The notes: generated by a model not told the origin, from the sequence alone. DNA of 64,000 nucleotides from UBA1213 sp051880775 (GCA_051880775.1 JBJEOP010000030.1:1-64000), one strand, 5' to 3'; counted from the first letter of the stretch, positions 27,261-36,469 are shown. Translations and numbers: made by a program.

Positions 27261-27865
27261 TTTTCATCATCACCGCTCTGATTGTTTTCTGATGACTGTT
27301 CAACAGGCGTTTCGGTATTTTCCTGAGAATTTTTGTCATTGTTTTCTTCATCGTCTTCCGTCGGGAGCGGCGGAAGCTCGTCAAGTGAAGAAATATTAAA
27401 GCACCTCAGAAAATGCTCGGTTGTGCCGTAAATCAGCGGTCTGCCGGGAAGTTCAAGTCTGCCCTTTTCCTCGATAAGCTGACGGGCGACAAGGCTCGAA
27501 ACAACACCCGAACAGTCAACGCCTCTTACCTGTTCGATAAAAGCCTTTGTCACAGGCTGATTGTACGCAATAACCGCAAGAACCTCTGACGCCGCCTGTG
27601 AAAGCGGTGTGTTTCTGCGTAAATCCATAACCTCACGGATATATTCCGCATAGGGTTCAACCGTACACATCTGATAGCTTTCGTTCAGCTTTACAACCCG
27701 TATTCCACGCTGTGCCTCAGAATATTCCTTTACAAGATTATCGCATATACAGACTGCGTGCTGTTTTTTTATACCGAGAGCCTGTGCAATTCTTTCAGAC
27801 TCAACGGGTGTTCCGCAGGCAAATATTATTGCCTCTGCCGCATTTTTCAGTTCTCTTTCTTCCAA
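27257..27865 (-). CDS. scpB: Segregation and condensation protein B
   Basis: 202 residues with two winged-helix domains (AAEAIIFACGTPVESERIAQ, and VLAVIAYNQPVTKAFIEQVR near 100) and an acidic, low-complexity C-terminus. It forms the condensin complex with ScpA and SMC, both also in this window. The start is a TTG that overlaps the scpA end by 19 bp. Confidence 0.95.
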   Translation of the reverse strand: MEERELKNAAEAIIFACGTPVESERIAQALGIKKQHAVCICDNLVKEYSEAQRGIRVVKLNESYQMCTVEPYAEYIREVMDLRRNTPLSQAASEVLAVIAYNQPVTKAFIEQVRGVDCSGVVSSLVARQLIEEKGRLELPGRPLIYGTTEHFLRCFNISSLDELPPLPTEDDEENNDKNSQENTETPVEQSSENNQSGDDEK

Positions 27866-28575
27866 CGCTTTCCACCACCGCTAATCATTTTTAAGGTTAA
27901 TTCTTCGCCCTCTCCGTCAGCACGGACACGCTTGCCCTTGATAAGTTCGAGGACTGCAAGAAATGTCGCAACAAGTTCGCTTTTATCTGTTGAGTCCTCA
28001 AATATCTTTTCATAGCGGACACTGCGTCCGCCCCACAGCTTTTTCATAACGCCTATGATTTTTGAGCTTACAGACACAATCCGTCTTTTTACAATTCCCG
28101 AAAAAGCGTCCTCTGACGGCGGAATTTTCTGTTTTCCCCTGCCGACTGCCGCCATATATGCATTGACGAGAACAACAGGTTCGTGCTGACGCTTGTATTT
28201 CATATCGCATTTAATCTTTTCAGGCTCTCTGCAAAAGCTGTCAAAGCTGATTTTCTCAGACAGTATTTTTGCCATAAGCTTGCATTTGCGGTATTCGATA
28301 AGCTGTCCCGTAAGCTCTTTTTTCATTTCCTCTCCCTCATCATATTTCGGGAGGAGCATTGCTGATTTAATCTGTATAAGCCGTGACGCCATATCAAGAA
28401 ATTCGCCTGCTATATCAAGGTTTTCTTCCTGCATTGTCCTGATATGCTCCATATACTGCTCACAAAGCTCGGAAATCTGTATATCATATATATTAAGTTT
28501 ATTTTTTTCGATAAGATGCAATAAAAGGTCGAGCGGACCTTCAAAAACATCAAGCTTATATGATATTTTGTCCAA
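27847..28575 (-). CDS. scpA: Segregation and condensation protein A
   Basis: 242 residues. The kleisin N-terminus (YKLDVFEGPLDLLLHLIEKN at residues 6-25) and a C-terminal winged helix are present. It bridges the SMC heads and recruits ScpB for chromosome segregation. The start is TTG with GGAG upstream. The order scpA-scpB-DUF2953-gerW-dac is conserved in spore formers. Confidence 0.95.
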   Translation of the reverse strand: MDKISYKLDVFEGPLDLLLHLIEKNKLNIYDIQISELCEQYMEHIRTMQEENLDIAGEFLDMASRLIQIKSAMLLPKYDEGEEMKKELTGQLIEYRKCKLMAKILSEKISFDSFCREPEKIKCDMKYKRQHEPVVLVNAYMAAVGRGKQKIPPSEDAFSGIVKRRIVSVSSKIIGVMKKLWGGRSVRYEKIFEDSTDKSELVATFLAVLELIKGKRVRADGEGEELTLKMISGGGKRWKKEN

Positions 28576-28595
28576 CGAAAACTCTCCTCAATCGT

Positions 28596-29291
28596 TTAAT
28601 GCATAAATGAAAACGGCAGTGCTGTCAGCCAGTTAATGCCGTCAAACAGCCAGTTCTGAATTGAAGTAATAAAACCTCCGCTGAGTCCGCCCATCATAAC
28701 AAGTATAAAAAGTCCCATTGAAAAGAACTGCTGATACTGATAAATCTTGTCAACAATTCTGTCGGGCAGAAAAGCCATAAGTATCTTTGAACCGTCAAGC
28801 GGCGGAATAGGTATAAGGTTAAATACCGCAAGACCGATATTTATTACCATAAGATACTGAAAGAACAAAAGCAAATAAAACCAGAACTGATTTGTAAGAA
28901 TGGTCATTGCACCTACAAAAGCAATAAGTGCATTGTAAATCAGACCCGCAACAATGGCTGCAATAAGGTTTGCAACGGGACCTGCAAGGGCGGTTATAGC
29001 CATTCCGACCTTTGGATTTTTGAAATTTCTGTCGTCAATCGGAACAGGCTTTGCCCAGCCGAAACCGATGAATATAAGCAGTAATGCACCTGCATAATCC
29101 AGATGTTCAAGCGGATTAAGCGTCAGTCTTCTCATTCTTTTTGCCGTATTGTCGCCGAGCTTATACGCAACAAAGCCGTGTGCATATTCGTGAAACGGCA
29201 GTACAAGAAATATTACAATAAGTGAAGCCAGAATACAGGTAATTGCCGTACTGAAATTAAAACTGCCCGATAAAATCAGACTTAATAACAT
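28596..29291 (-). CDS. Site-2 protease (M50) family membrane protease, YwhC-like
   Basis: 231 residues with about six membrane segments. The zinc site is visible as LPFHEYAHGF (HExxH, near residue 28) and the second Asp ligand as IPIPPLDGSKIL near 149. YwhC-type proteins are rhomboid-sized S2P homologues without a PDZ domain. They often precede scpA in Firmicutes, and their substrates are mostly unknown. The inner ATG is chosen because GGGAG overlaps the ATG six codons earlier. Confidence 0.9.
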   Translation of the reverse strand: MLLSLILSGSFNFSTAITCILASLIVIFLVLPFHEYAHGFVAYKLGDNTAKRMRRLTLNPLEHLDYAGALLLIFIGFGWAKPVPIDDRNFKNPKVGMAITALAGPVANLIAAIVAGLIYNALIAFVGAMTILTNQFWFYLLLFFQYLMVINIGLAVFNLIPIPPLDGSKILMAFLPDRIVDKIYQYQQFFSMGLFILVMMGGLSGGFITSIQNWLFDGINWLTALPFSFMH

Positions 29292-29312
29292 AAACACATC
29301 TCCCAACATAAC

Positions 29313-29367
29313 TAATGCGTAATTCGTAATGCGTAATTATTTTGCAAACCGTCAGCTTATCCGCTGA
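29313..29367. repeat. Intergenic ATTCGTAATGCGTAA-type repeat with GTCAGCTTATCC box
   Basis: TAATGCGTAATTCGTAATGC repeats are followed by AAACCGTCAGCTTATCCGC. It belongs to the same composite family as 24861-24917, 38246-38280 and 55436-55503. Confidence 0.55.
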
Positions 29368-29407
29368 GATAAAGTTTGACCGTATAATGATGCAAAAATA
29401 AAATAAA

Positions 29408-29449
29408 ACAAAAAGCGGAACCCTGCATAATGCAGTAAGATTCCGCCTT
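29408..29449 (-). terminator. Terminator of the CD1247-type gene
   Basis: A GCGGAA/TTCCGC outer stem and a CTGCAT/ATGCAG inner stem, with TTTTTG following on the minus strand. It begins 17 bp past the stop. Confidence 0.75.
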
Positions 29450-29465
29450 TTTAAGTCAGAAAAAA

Positions 29466-29900
29466 TTATTCTTCGACAGTCGGTTTTTCGTCGTCAAGCT
29501 CGTCCTCGTCATAATCAAATTCGAGTTCTTCGCCGCAGTTAGGACAAATAATGCCGCCGTCATTCAAAGAATCCTCTCCAAGACCTATGGTTGTTCCGCA
29601 TGTAGGACATGTAACCTCATAGCACATATCATCGTCAAGATCATCACAAGACGAACAGTTACACGGTTCGTCGTCATAATCTTCATAGATTATATCCTCT
29701 ACTCCTGCAAGATCCTCGTCAATAGCGTCAATCTGATCACACACATCGTCATAACACTGTCCGAGATTGGAAATTTCCTCAGCCATTTCATTCACAAGGT
29801 CAACAAGAGCCTTTATAACCTTTGTCTGCTTGTCGTTTGCGTCAAGATTAAGACCGTCAACAAGTCCCTTGATGTATGCTGCTTTTTCTGTAAGTTCCAT
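29466..29900 (-). CDS. CD1247 N-terminal-domain zinc-ribbon protein
   Basis: 144 residues. The N-terminal helical domain, TEKAAYIKGLVDGLNLDANDK, is the signature of the CD1247 family. A very acidic linker and a C-terminal zinc ribbon (CPTCG near 99, CPNCG near 120) follow. The family is restricted to Clostridia and its function is unknown. The ATG at 29900 is preferred, as GGAGG overlaps the upstream ATG. It lies directly downstream of efp and is probably co-transcribed with it. Confidence 0.85.
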   Translation of the reverse strand: MELTEKAAYIKGLVDGLNLDANDKQTKVIKALVDLVNEMAEEISNLGQCYDDVCDQIDAIDEDLAGVEDIIYEDYDDEPCNCSSCDDLDDDMCYEVTCPTCGTTIGLGEDSLNDGGIICPNCGEELEFDYDEDELDDEKPTVEE

Positions 29901-29939
29901 AACATTGTCCTCCATAAATAATTACATATATATACGGAA

Positions 29940-30497
29940 TTAAGCTCTTGCCATATATTCGCCTGTTCTTGTATCGATCTGAATTGCGTCTCCCTCGTTG
30001 ATAAAGAGCGGCACTTTAATTTCAGCACCTGTTTCAAGTGTTGCAGGCTTTGTTACGTTTGTAGCTGTATCACCCTTAAATCCGGGATCTGTCTGTGTTA
30101 CAGTAAGAACAACAAAGTTCGGCGGCTCAACTCCGAAAACATTGCCCTTGTAAGCAAGAACCTTACAGGTCATATTCTCTTTTACAAACTTGAAGTTATC
30201 GCCGAGAACGCTCTTGTTAATCGGGAGCTGCTCGTATGTTTCGTTATCCATAAAGTAGTAAAGGTCGCCGTCATTATAGAGATATTCCATATCCTTTCTC
30301 TCAATGAAAGCTGTCGGATACTTATCGTTAGGGTTGAAGGTCTTTTCAATAACCGCACCTGTAATAACGTTTTTAATCTTTGTACGAACGAAAGCTGCAC
30401 CCTTACCCGGCTTTACATGCTGGAATTCAAGGATTGTAACAACCTGTCCGTCCATTTCAAAGGTAACGCCGTTTCTGAAATCGCCTGCTGTAATCAT
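29940..30497 (-). CDS. efp: Elongation factor P
   Basis: 185 residues. The KOW domain carries FQHVKPGKGAAFVR with Lys32 at the loop tip, where EF-P is often modified. The C-terminal signature is FINEGDAIQIDTRTGEYMAR. EF-P rescues ribosomes stalled at polyproline. The start has GGAGG upstream. The gene lies downstream of the Xaa-Pro peptidase gene, a conserved Firmicutes pair. Confidence 0.97.
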   Translation of the reverse strand: MITAGDFRNGVTFEMDGQVVTILEFQHVKPGKGAAFVRTKIKNVITGAVIEKTFNPNDKYPTAFIERKDMEYLYNDGDLYYFMDNETYEQLPINKSVLGDNFKFVKENMTCKVLAYKGNVFGVEPPNFVVLTVTQTDPGFKGDTATNVTKPATLETGAEIKVPLFINEGDAIQIDTRTGEYMARA

Positions 30498-30647
30498 AAA
30501 AAATCCTCCTGTTTGTGTATGTGTAAAAAGTTAATCATTCTTGAAAAAAACAAAATTCAAGAAAAAAGCTGTATATGCTCGTTTAATTATACTATACGCC
30601 TCAAAAAATTGCAAGATTTTTATAGCCGTTTTATTACAAAATCAAAA

Positions 30648-31724
30648 TCAAAGCACAATAAGCTCTTTCGGGAGCTGTGCAAGGTTGATACATCCGTCCT
30701 TTGTGACAACAACCATATCCTCAATTCTCACGCCGAACCTGTCGGGAATATAAATTCCCGGTTCGATTGTGATAACCATTCCGCTGTGAAGAACAAAGCT
30801 GTTTTTCGGGGCTACCGACGGTGCCTCGTGAATTTCAAGTCCTACTCCGTGACCTGTCGAGTGACCGAAACAGCCCTCAAAGCCCGCCTGATAAATATAA
30901 GACCGTGCGGCATTGTCAACAAAATTGCAGCTTGCTCCGTCCTTTACGGCGTCGAGTGCGTTAAGCTGTGCCTGCAAAACGGTATTGTAAACCCTCATCT
31001 GATACTCGTCAACGCCGCCGAATGCAACAGTTCTTGTCATATCGCTGTGATAGCCGTCAACTGTTGCACCAATGTCAAATGTAATGAAATCTCCTGCCTT
31101 AATTTTGTTGTTGCCGGGAACTCCGTGCGGCATTGATGTCTTTTTGCCGGCAATTACAATCAGGTCAAACGAAACACCGTCAGCACCCATTTTTCTCATT
31201 TTGTATTCAAGCTCGAGTGCTATGTCACGCTCGGTAACGCCCTCTTTGACAAGTTTCAGCGTTTCGTTGAAGGCTTCTTCCGTGATAAGCTGTGCGTGAC
31301 GGATTTTGTCAACCTCCTCGGCGGTCTTGACAATTCTCATACGGCTTATGATTTTGTCAAGCTCTGATGACTTAATCGTGCTTGCACCTGCGGATTTTAC
31401 AATCTCGTCGATTGACGCCGACTGATTAAGTGTAAAAGCCGAGCCTTCAAGCATTATATCGCGGAGTGAATGTTTATATATAATATCCCTTAAAGTATTG
31501 CCTAAATTCGTAAAAGTGATAACCTTGCAGTTTTTGGCGTTTTTCTTTGCCGCCTCGCCGTATCGGAAATCAACAAGCAGATATGTCTCTTTTCTTGTCA
31601 CAAGCAGATAACCGAGAGATGAAACAAAGTCAGTAAAGTATTTTCTGTTTTCGTTTGAAACAATAAGTGCCGAATCCGCATATTCGGGCAAAAGAGCGGA
31701 AAGCATTTTTAATCTTGATTCCAT
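30648..31724 (-). CDS. Xaa-Pro aminopeptidase/dipeptidase (M24 family)
   Basis: 358 residues. It has a creatinase-like N-terminal domain and a pita-bread M24 domain with metal ligands in FDIGATVDGYHSDMTRT, GHSTGHGVGLEIHEAP and VITIEPGIY near residues 210-330. It releases N-terminal residues ahead of proline in the cytoplasm. The gene sits between aroQ and efp, the usual position for the pepQ/papA-type gene. The specificity (aminopeptidase or prolidase) is not resolvable. Confidence 0.93.
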   Translation of the reverse strand: MESRLKMLSALLPEYADSALIVSNENRKYFTDFVSSLGYLLVTRKETYLLVDFRYGEAAKKNAKNCKVITFTNLGNTLRDIIYKHSLRDIMLEGSAFTLNQSASIDEIVKSAGASTIKSSELDKIISRMRIVKTAEEVDKIRHAQLITEEAFNETLKLVKEGVTERDIALELEYKMRKMGADGVSFDLIVIAGKKTSMPHGVPGNNKIKAGDFITFDIGATVDGYHSDMTRTVAFGGVDEYQMRVYNTVLQAQLNALDAVKDGASCNFVDNAARSYIYQAGFEGCFGHSTGHGVGLEIHEAPSVAPKNSFVLHSGMVITIEPGIYIPDRFGVRIEDMVVVTKDGCINLAQLPKELIVL

Positions 31725-31757
31725 AGTTATTTTTCCTTTCTTTTGACTTTTTATTTA

Positions 31758-32192
31758 TTATTTCATCAAATCCCTGAGCGACATCAGTCCGAGATAGTAG
31801 CTGTTTTTGCCGAATCCTGCAATCGTTCCTGCACAAACCGCCGAAATAACCGATTTGTGTCTGAATTCTTCCCTTGCATAAACATTAGACATATGAGTTT
31901 CAACGGTCGGGATATGTACCGCCTCGATTGCGTCGTGAAGTGCATAGCTGTAATGAGTCAATGCACCTGCGTTTATCATTATTCCGTCCTTGTTTCCGTA
32001 GGCTGAGTGTATTTTGTCGATAATATCGCCCTCGTGGTTTGACTGGAAAATTTCAAGGTCAATACCCAGTTCATCAGCCCATTTTTTCACCTGTTCGTTA
32101 ATGCTTTCAGCGGTTTCTGTACCATAGACAGCCTTGTCACGAATACCTACCATATTAAGATTGGGACCAAGAATAAAAAGCACCTTTTTCAT
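31758..32192 (-). CDS. aroQ: Type II 3-dehydroquinate dehydratase
   Basis: 144 residues with all the family motifs: LGPNLNMVGIR (the flexible lid is close by), NAGALTHYSYALHDAIEA near residue 72 and ETHMSNVYAREEFRHKSVIS near 99. It carries out the third step of the shikimate pathway. The ATG at 32192 with AAGGAG eight bases upstream is chosen over upstream in-frame starts. aroK for the same pathway is 20 kb away in this window. Confidence 0.95.
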   Translation of the reverse strand: MKKVLFILGPNLNMVGIRDKAVYGTETAESINEQVKKWADELGIDLEIFQSNHEGDIIDKIHSAYGNKDGIMINAGALTHYSYALHDAIEAVHIPTVETHMSNVYAREEFRHKSVISAVCAGTIAGFGKNSYYLGLMSLRDLMK

Positions 32193-32205
32193 TGTCATTA
32201 CTCCT

Positions 32206-32538
32206 TTAATCGTTTTGCACAACGGAATATTTTATATCAATATTATGGCTTTTCAGCTCTGCACGAGCCGTACCGAGAAATTTTTCACAATTTTCCGTAA
32301 ACTGATATTTAAACGCAATTTCAATTCTGAATCTGTCAAATTCTCTGTTGCGGTAAACGGATCTGTACTGTTTGGTTTCAATATAGGCTATATAAGCATT
32401 GAGCTTTGCCTGCAAGATTTTGAGATGATTATATTCTTCAACAATCCACGGCAGATGGTCAACAACAAGAAACACAAGAGTATTTGTTTTTTCGTCTATT
32501 CCGATACCGTCGATTTTATCATTTTCCATTACTGACAT
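32206..32538 (-). CDS. DUF6572 protein
   Basis: 110 residues. The start, DKIDGIGIDEKTNTLVFLVV, matches DUF6572, a small cytoplasmic family of unknown function. The ATG at 32538 has GAAGGTG six bases upstream. It overlaps the end of yqeG by 20 bp, so the two are translationally coupled, and aroQ follows 13 bp downstream. The context does not indicate a role. Confidence 0.75.
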   Translation of the reverse strand: MSVMENDKIDGIGIDEKTNTLVFLVVDHLPWIVEEYNHLKILQAKLNAYIAYIETKQYRSVYRNREFDRFRIEIAFKYQFTENCEKFLGTARAELKSHNIDIKYSVVQND

Positions 32539-33043
32539 AAAGTTCACCTTCGTCCATAAGCTTTAATTTTTTTCTTATATTTTTTTCGAGCTTTCGCCTT
32601 ATATATATCGAAAATCCGTGTTCCTCCGAGCGTGGCACAAGAAGTACGGATTTCATCCCTGCAAGATTAGCACCGAGAATATCCGTATAAATCTGGTCAC
32701 CCACAACAAGCACCGACTCAGGTTTTTCCTTTAAAAGTCTTTTTGCCCTGTTAAAGCCTATCGGAGTAGGTTTTAAGCTCATTGCAACGCAGTCCAGTCC
32801 AACGCTGTCGGAAAACGGTTTAACACGCTTTTTGTAGTTATTCGAGCATATTACAATCGAAATTCCGCAGGCTTTTATTTTGTCAATCCATTCCTGTACT
32901 CCCTCGTATGGGATTTTCGATGTAGGCGGAGCGAGCGTATTATCCACATCAAGCAGAATAGCGTCTGTTCCGAGTGATTTCAGAAGTTCGGGAGTAATAT
33001 CCGTAACATTTCTCAAAGCTACTGTCGGTCTTAAAATCGGCAA
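32519..33043 (-). CDS. YqeG-family HAD IIIA phosphatase
   Basis: 174 residues. The HAD motifs are visible as ILLDVDNTLAPPTSK (motif I, D33 and D35), VICSNNYKKR (motif II) and VVGDQIYTDILGANLAG (motif III-IV). YqeG is a haloacid-dehalogenase phosphatase related to the phosphatidylglycerophosphate phosphatase of eukaryotes. In Firmicutes it usually neighbours aroE, aroK or ribosome-assembly genes. The start is a TTG at 33043 with AGGAGG eight bases upstream. Confidence 0.88.
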   Translation of the reverse strand: MPILRPTVALRNVTDITPELLKSLGTDAILLDVDNTLAPPTSKIPYEGVQEWIDKIKACGISIVICSNNYKKRVKPFSDSVGLDCVAMSLKPTPIGFNRAKRLLKEKPESVLVVGDQIYTDILGANLAGMKSVLLVPRSEEHGFSIYIRRKLEKNIRKKLKLMDEGELYVSNGK

Positions 33044-33080
33044 ATACTTAACCTCCTTTTTTCAGAGTGGAGTTTGTAAA

Positions 33081-33115
33081 GTTAGGAGTGAGGAGTTAGG
33101 AGTTAGGAGTTGTGC
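33081..33115. repeat. Intergenic GTTAGGAGT-type tandem repeat
   Basis: Tandem units of GGAGTTAGGAGT, followed by TGTGCAAAAG. Opposite-strand relatives (ACTCCTAACTCCTCAC) lie at 43468-43505, 49812-49859 and 56466-56509. Confidence 0.6.
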
Positions 33116-33158
33116 AAAAGATTAGTTTATTCTGTAAAACACAGAACATTTATAAATG

Positions 33159-33242
33159 CAAAAAAGGATATTTCCATATTGTACGGCTGCATACTCTGCC
33201 ATAGCAAACGCAGGCAACCGACAACGCTTGGAAATATCCCTT
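33159..33242 (-). terminator. Long-stem terminator of rpsU
   Basis: AAGGATATTTCC (33164-33175) pairs with GGAAATATCCCTT (33230-33242), and an inner TTGTACGG/CCGACAA stem extends it around a 30-nt apical region. Minus-strand transcripts run into TTTTTTGC. At about 80 nt it is much longer than a normal terminator. Confidence 0.65.
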
Positions 33243-33273
33243 AAATTTTCTTGTGTAAACTGCAAATTATAAA

Positions 33274-33450
33274 TTATTTATATTTACGTTTACGAGCAGC
33301 TTCAGACTTCTTTTTACGCTTTACAGAAGGCTTTTCGTAAGCTTCTCTTTTACGAACCTCAGCAATAACTCCGGCTCTTGCACACTGTTTTTTGAATCTT
33401 CTCAATGCACTTTCAAGAGATTCGTTATCCTTGATTCTGATTTCAGCCAT
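33274..33450 (-). CDS. rpsU: 30S ribosomal protein bS21
   Basis: 58 residues, starting MAEIRIKDNESLESALRRFK and ending in a Lys/Arg-rich tail (SVKRKKKSEAARKRKYK), as in all S21 proteins. The start has GGGAGG upstream. It is monocistronic with its own promoter and terminator. Confidence 0.97.
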   Translation of the reverse strand: MAEIRIKDNESLESALRRFKKQCARAGVIAEVRKREAYEKPSVKRKKKSEAARKRKYK

Positions 33451-33507
33451 TTATCTTCCCTCCCATCCGCCGTAAGGCAGGGGTTTGTGTCATTACGATA
33501 CTAATGT

Positions 33508-33537
33508 ATTATACCTTAAAGCACCTTATTTTGTCAA
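33508..33537 (-). promoter_or_regulatory. Sigma-A promoter of rpsU
   Basis: A perfect TTGACA and TATAAT, with an 18-bp spacer on the minus strand. The start codon follows about 58 bp after the -10. The leader can form a short GC hairpin next to the ribosome site. Confidence 0.75.
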
Positions 33538-33644
33538 CACCTAAAATGCAATAAATTTACATATTAAAGTATAGTAATTTTGCATAAGAGTTATAGAAAA
33601 ATCCAAAAAACCTTTCTGAATATATCACCAAAATAAAGAAAGGA

Positions 33645-36056
33645 TTATTTTGCAACGATATTAACAAGCTTACCCTTGACATAGATTTCCTTGATGATAT
33701 TCTTGCCGTCAATGAGTGAGGCAATTTTCTCGCTCTGCTTTGCAAGGGCTACTGCGTCCTCGTTGCTGATGTCAACCGGAACAACAATCTTGCCCTTAAC
33801 CTTACCGTTTACCTGAACGGCGATTTCAACGGTTTCTTCCCTGCACTTGCTCTCGTCAAATTCAGGCCACTCTGCCGTTGACGCAAAGCCTGTGCCGAGT
33901 TTCTTTTCTGCCCATACTTCCTCGGTAACGTGCGGTGCAAACGGATTGAGAAGAATCGTAAAGACTTTAAGCTCGCCCTTTGTGATTGAGCCTGTTGCAT
34001 AAATATCATTGATAAGTGACATAAGAGCCGCAATAGCCGTGTTGAATTTAAGTGTTTCAATATCGTCCGTAACCTTCTTGATTGCCTTGTTGAATGAACT
34101 TTCAAGCTCAGGACGGATTTCATCACCCTCAGTCATAAACGACATCATATTGAAGTAACGCTCGATAAATCTTCTGCTTCCCTTTATGCCGTTTGAACTC
34201 CAAGGAGCTGCCTTTTCAAAGTCGCCGATGAACATTTCAAACAGACGCAGCGTATCTGCACCGTAGTCGTTTACTATATCATCAGGATTTATTACATTTC
34301 CTCTTGACTTGCTCATCTTCTCGCCGTTCTCGCCGAGAATCATACCGTGACTTGTACGCTTTGCATAAGGCTCGGGAGTAGAAACAATACCGATGTCATA
34401 GAGGAACTTGTGCCAGAAACGGCTGTAAAGCAGGTGAAGTGTAGTATGCTCCATACCGCCGTTGTACCAGTCAACAGGTGACCAGTATTTCAGTGCCTCA
34501 GGGCTTGCAAGAGCCTCATCATTGTGCGGGTCCATATATCTGAGGAAATACCACGATGAACCTGCCCATTGCGGCATTGTGTCGGTTTCACGCTTTGCGG
34601 GACCGCCGCATTTCGGACAGGTTGTGTTTACCCAGTCTGTCATCTTTGCAAGCGGTGATTCGCCGTTGTCGGTAGGCTCGTATGACTCAACATCAGGCAG
34701 TTCAAGCGGAAGCTCGCTTTCAGGCAGCGGAACAGCACCGCAGCACGGACAGTGAACAATCGGAATAGGCTCGCCCCAGTAACGCTGACGTGAGAATACC
34801 CAGTCACGCAGCTTGAAGTTTACTTTTGCGTGACCCTTGCCTGTTTCAGTGAGCTTTTCGATAATTTTCTTCTTTGCGTCCTCAACAGAAAGTCCGTCAA
34901 GGAAATCCGAATTTACCATAACGCCCGTTGAACAGTCTGTGAACGGTTCTTTCTGAACATCTTCTCCGCCTTTTACGACTTCTACAATCGGAAGATTAAA
35001 CTTCTTTGCAAAATCCCAGTCACGGTTGTCGTGTGCCGGAACAGCCATAATTGCACCTGTGCCGTATGAAACCAGTACATAGTCCGAAATAAATATCGGA
35101 ATTTGTTTTCCGTTTACGGGGTTTATCGCCTCAATGCCGTCAAGACGGACACCTGTTTTATCCTTTGCAACCTCTGTGCGTTCAAAATCAGATTTTTTTG
35201 CTGCCGCCTCCTGATATGCCTTTACCTCGTCCATATTTTTGATTACGGACGACAGCTTTTCGATAATCGGGTGCTCAGGTGAAATAACCATATATGTAGC
35301 ACCGAAAAGTGTATCGGGACGTGTTGTATAAACCGTAAGAGTATCGCCTGTTGTTGTGGTAAAGTCAACCTCTGCACCTGTTGAACGGCCAATCCAGTTT
35401 TTCTGCTGTGCCTTTACTCTGTCCGGATAGTCAACAAGGTCAAGGTCTTTTATAAGTCTGTCGGCATAAGCTGTAATTTTCAGCATCCACTGAGATTTTA
35501 CCTTTCTTACAACCTCACTGCCGCAGCGTTCGCATACGCCGTTTACAACCTCTTCATTTGCAAGAACGCATTTACAGGAAGTACACCAGTTTACAGCCAT
35601 TTCCTTTTTGTAGGCAAGACCGTGCTTATAGAGTTGGAGGAAAATCCACTGCGTCCATTTGTAGTAGCTTGGGTCGGTTGTGTTTATTTCTCTGCTCCAA
35701 TCGAAAGAAATACCGAGAGATTGGAGCTGACCTTTAAAGCGTGCAACATTTTTCTTTGTTACTTCTTTCGGGTGAACGTGATTTTTGATTGCATAGTTTT
35801 CAGTCGGCAGTCCGAAAGCGTCCCAACCTATCGGATAGAGAACATTATAGCCCTGCATTCTGCGTTTTCTTGCAACAACGTCAAGAGCAGTGTATGAGCG
35901 TGGGTGTCCTACGTGAAGTCCCTGTCCCGACGGATAAGGAAACTCAACAAGTGCAAAATATTTCGGTTTTGTGCTGTTCTGTTCAGCGTGAAAAATTCCT
36001 GCTTTTTCCCATTCAGCCTGCCATTTGGCTTCAATATTTTTTGGCTCGTACTTCAA
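33645..36056 (-). CDS. leuS: Leucine-tRNA ligase
   Basis: 803 residues. Class I motifs: the HIGH site appears as GLHVGHPRSYTALD near residue 46, and KMSKS as GEKMSKSRGNVINPDD near 578. The editing domain (TTRPDTLFGATYMVIS near 243) and zinc-like cysteines (CTSCKC, then CERCG) are present. It charges tRNA-Leu. The start is a TTG with AAGGAGAGG upstream. No T-box leader is visible; rsfS precedes it by 23 bp, so it is read as part of that operon. Confidence 0.97.
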   Translation of the reverse strand: MKYEPKNIEAKWQAEWEKAGIFHAEQNSTKPKYFALVEFPYPSGQGLHVGHPRSYTALDVVARKRRMQGYNVLYPIGWDAFGLPTENYAIKNHVHPKEVTKKNVARFKGQLQSLGISFDWSREINTTDPSYYKWTQWIFLQLYKHGLAYKKEMAVNWCTSCKCVLANEEVVNGVCERCGSEVVRKVKSQWMLKITAYADRLIKDLDLVDYPDRVKAQQKNWIGRSTGAEVDFTTTTGDTLTVYTTRPDTLFGATYMVISPEHPIIEKLSSVIKNMDEVKAYQEAAAKKSDFERTEVAKDKTGVRLDGIEAINPVNGKQIPIFISDYVLVSYGTGAIMAVPAHDNRDWDFAKKFNLPIVEVVKGGEDVQKEPFTDCSTGVMVNSDFLDGLSVEDAKKKIIEKLTETGKGHAKVNFKLRDWVFSRQRYWGEPIPIVHCPCCGAVPLPESELPLELPDVESYEPTDNGESPLAKMTDWVNTTCPKCGGPAKRETDTMPQWAGSSWYFLRYMDPHNDEALASPEALKYWSPVDWYNGGMEHTTLHLLYSRFWHKFLYDIGIVSTPEPYAKRTSHGMILGENGEKMSKSRGNVINPDDIVNDYGADTLRLFEMFIGDFEKAAPWSSNGIKGSRRFIERYFNMMSFMTEGDEIRPELESSFNKAIKKVTDDIETLKFNTAIAALMSLINDIYATGSITKGELKVFTILLNPFAPHVTEEVWAEKKLGTGFASTAEWPEFDESKCREETVEIAVQVNGKVKGKIVVPVDISNEDAVALAKQSEKIASLIDGKNIIKEIYVKGKLVNIVAK

Positions 36057-36079
36057 AATTATTCCTCTCCTTTTGCCTG

Positions 36080-36451
36080 TTAGCCCTGATTTGTTTCTTT
36101 GTCGGTTATATCCGATGTATCAAGCTGAGTGCCGTCCTGCCACAATCTTTCAAGGTCGTAGTATTCACGAGCCTCCTCAGAAAATACATGGACAATAACA
36201 TCAACATAATCAAGCAGTATCCACGAATCCGAACGGTAGCCCTCAACGTGACTTACGCTTATTCCGCTCTGGTCGAGTTTAAATTCAACCTCGTCTGCGA
36301 GTGCCTTAACATGAGTATTCGATGTACCTGTTGCAATTACAAAGTAATCTGCGATTGACGATATATCGTCAATTTTAATAAGCTTTATATCAAGTCCCTT
36401 TTTGCCGTCAAGTGCCTTGACAGCAAGTTTAGCTGTTTCAAGTGAAGTCAT
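36080..36451 (-). CDS. rsfS: Ribosomal silencing factor RsfS
   Basis: 123 residues. It matches the RsfS/Iojap family: DDISSIADYFVIATGTSNTH near residues 28-47, then SWILLDYVDVIVHVFSEEAR near 86. RsfS binds uL14 and prevents subunit joining in slow growth. It sits in the classic order yhbY-nadD-yqeK-rsfS-leuS. Confidence 0.96.
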   Translation of the reverse strand: MTSLETAKLAVKALDGKKGLDIKLIKIDDISSIADYFVIATGTSNTHVKALADEVEFKLDQSGISVSHVEGYRSDSWILLDYVDVIVHVFSEEAREYYDLERLWQDGTQLDTSDITDKETNQG

Positions 36452-36469
36452 TTAATTCCCTCCTGCAAT

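Noticed and set aside
30417..31136. 239-codon plus-strand frame over efp and the Xaa-Pro peptidase
   Set aside because: It overlaps two solid genes in antisense and has no family features.
36057..36079. T-box leader for leuS
   Set aside because: Only 23 bp separate leuS from rsfS; no room and no T-box sequence.
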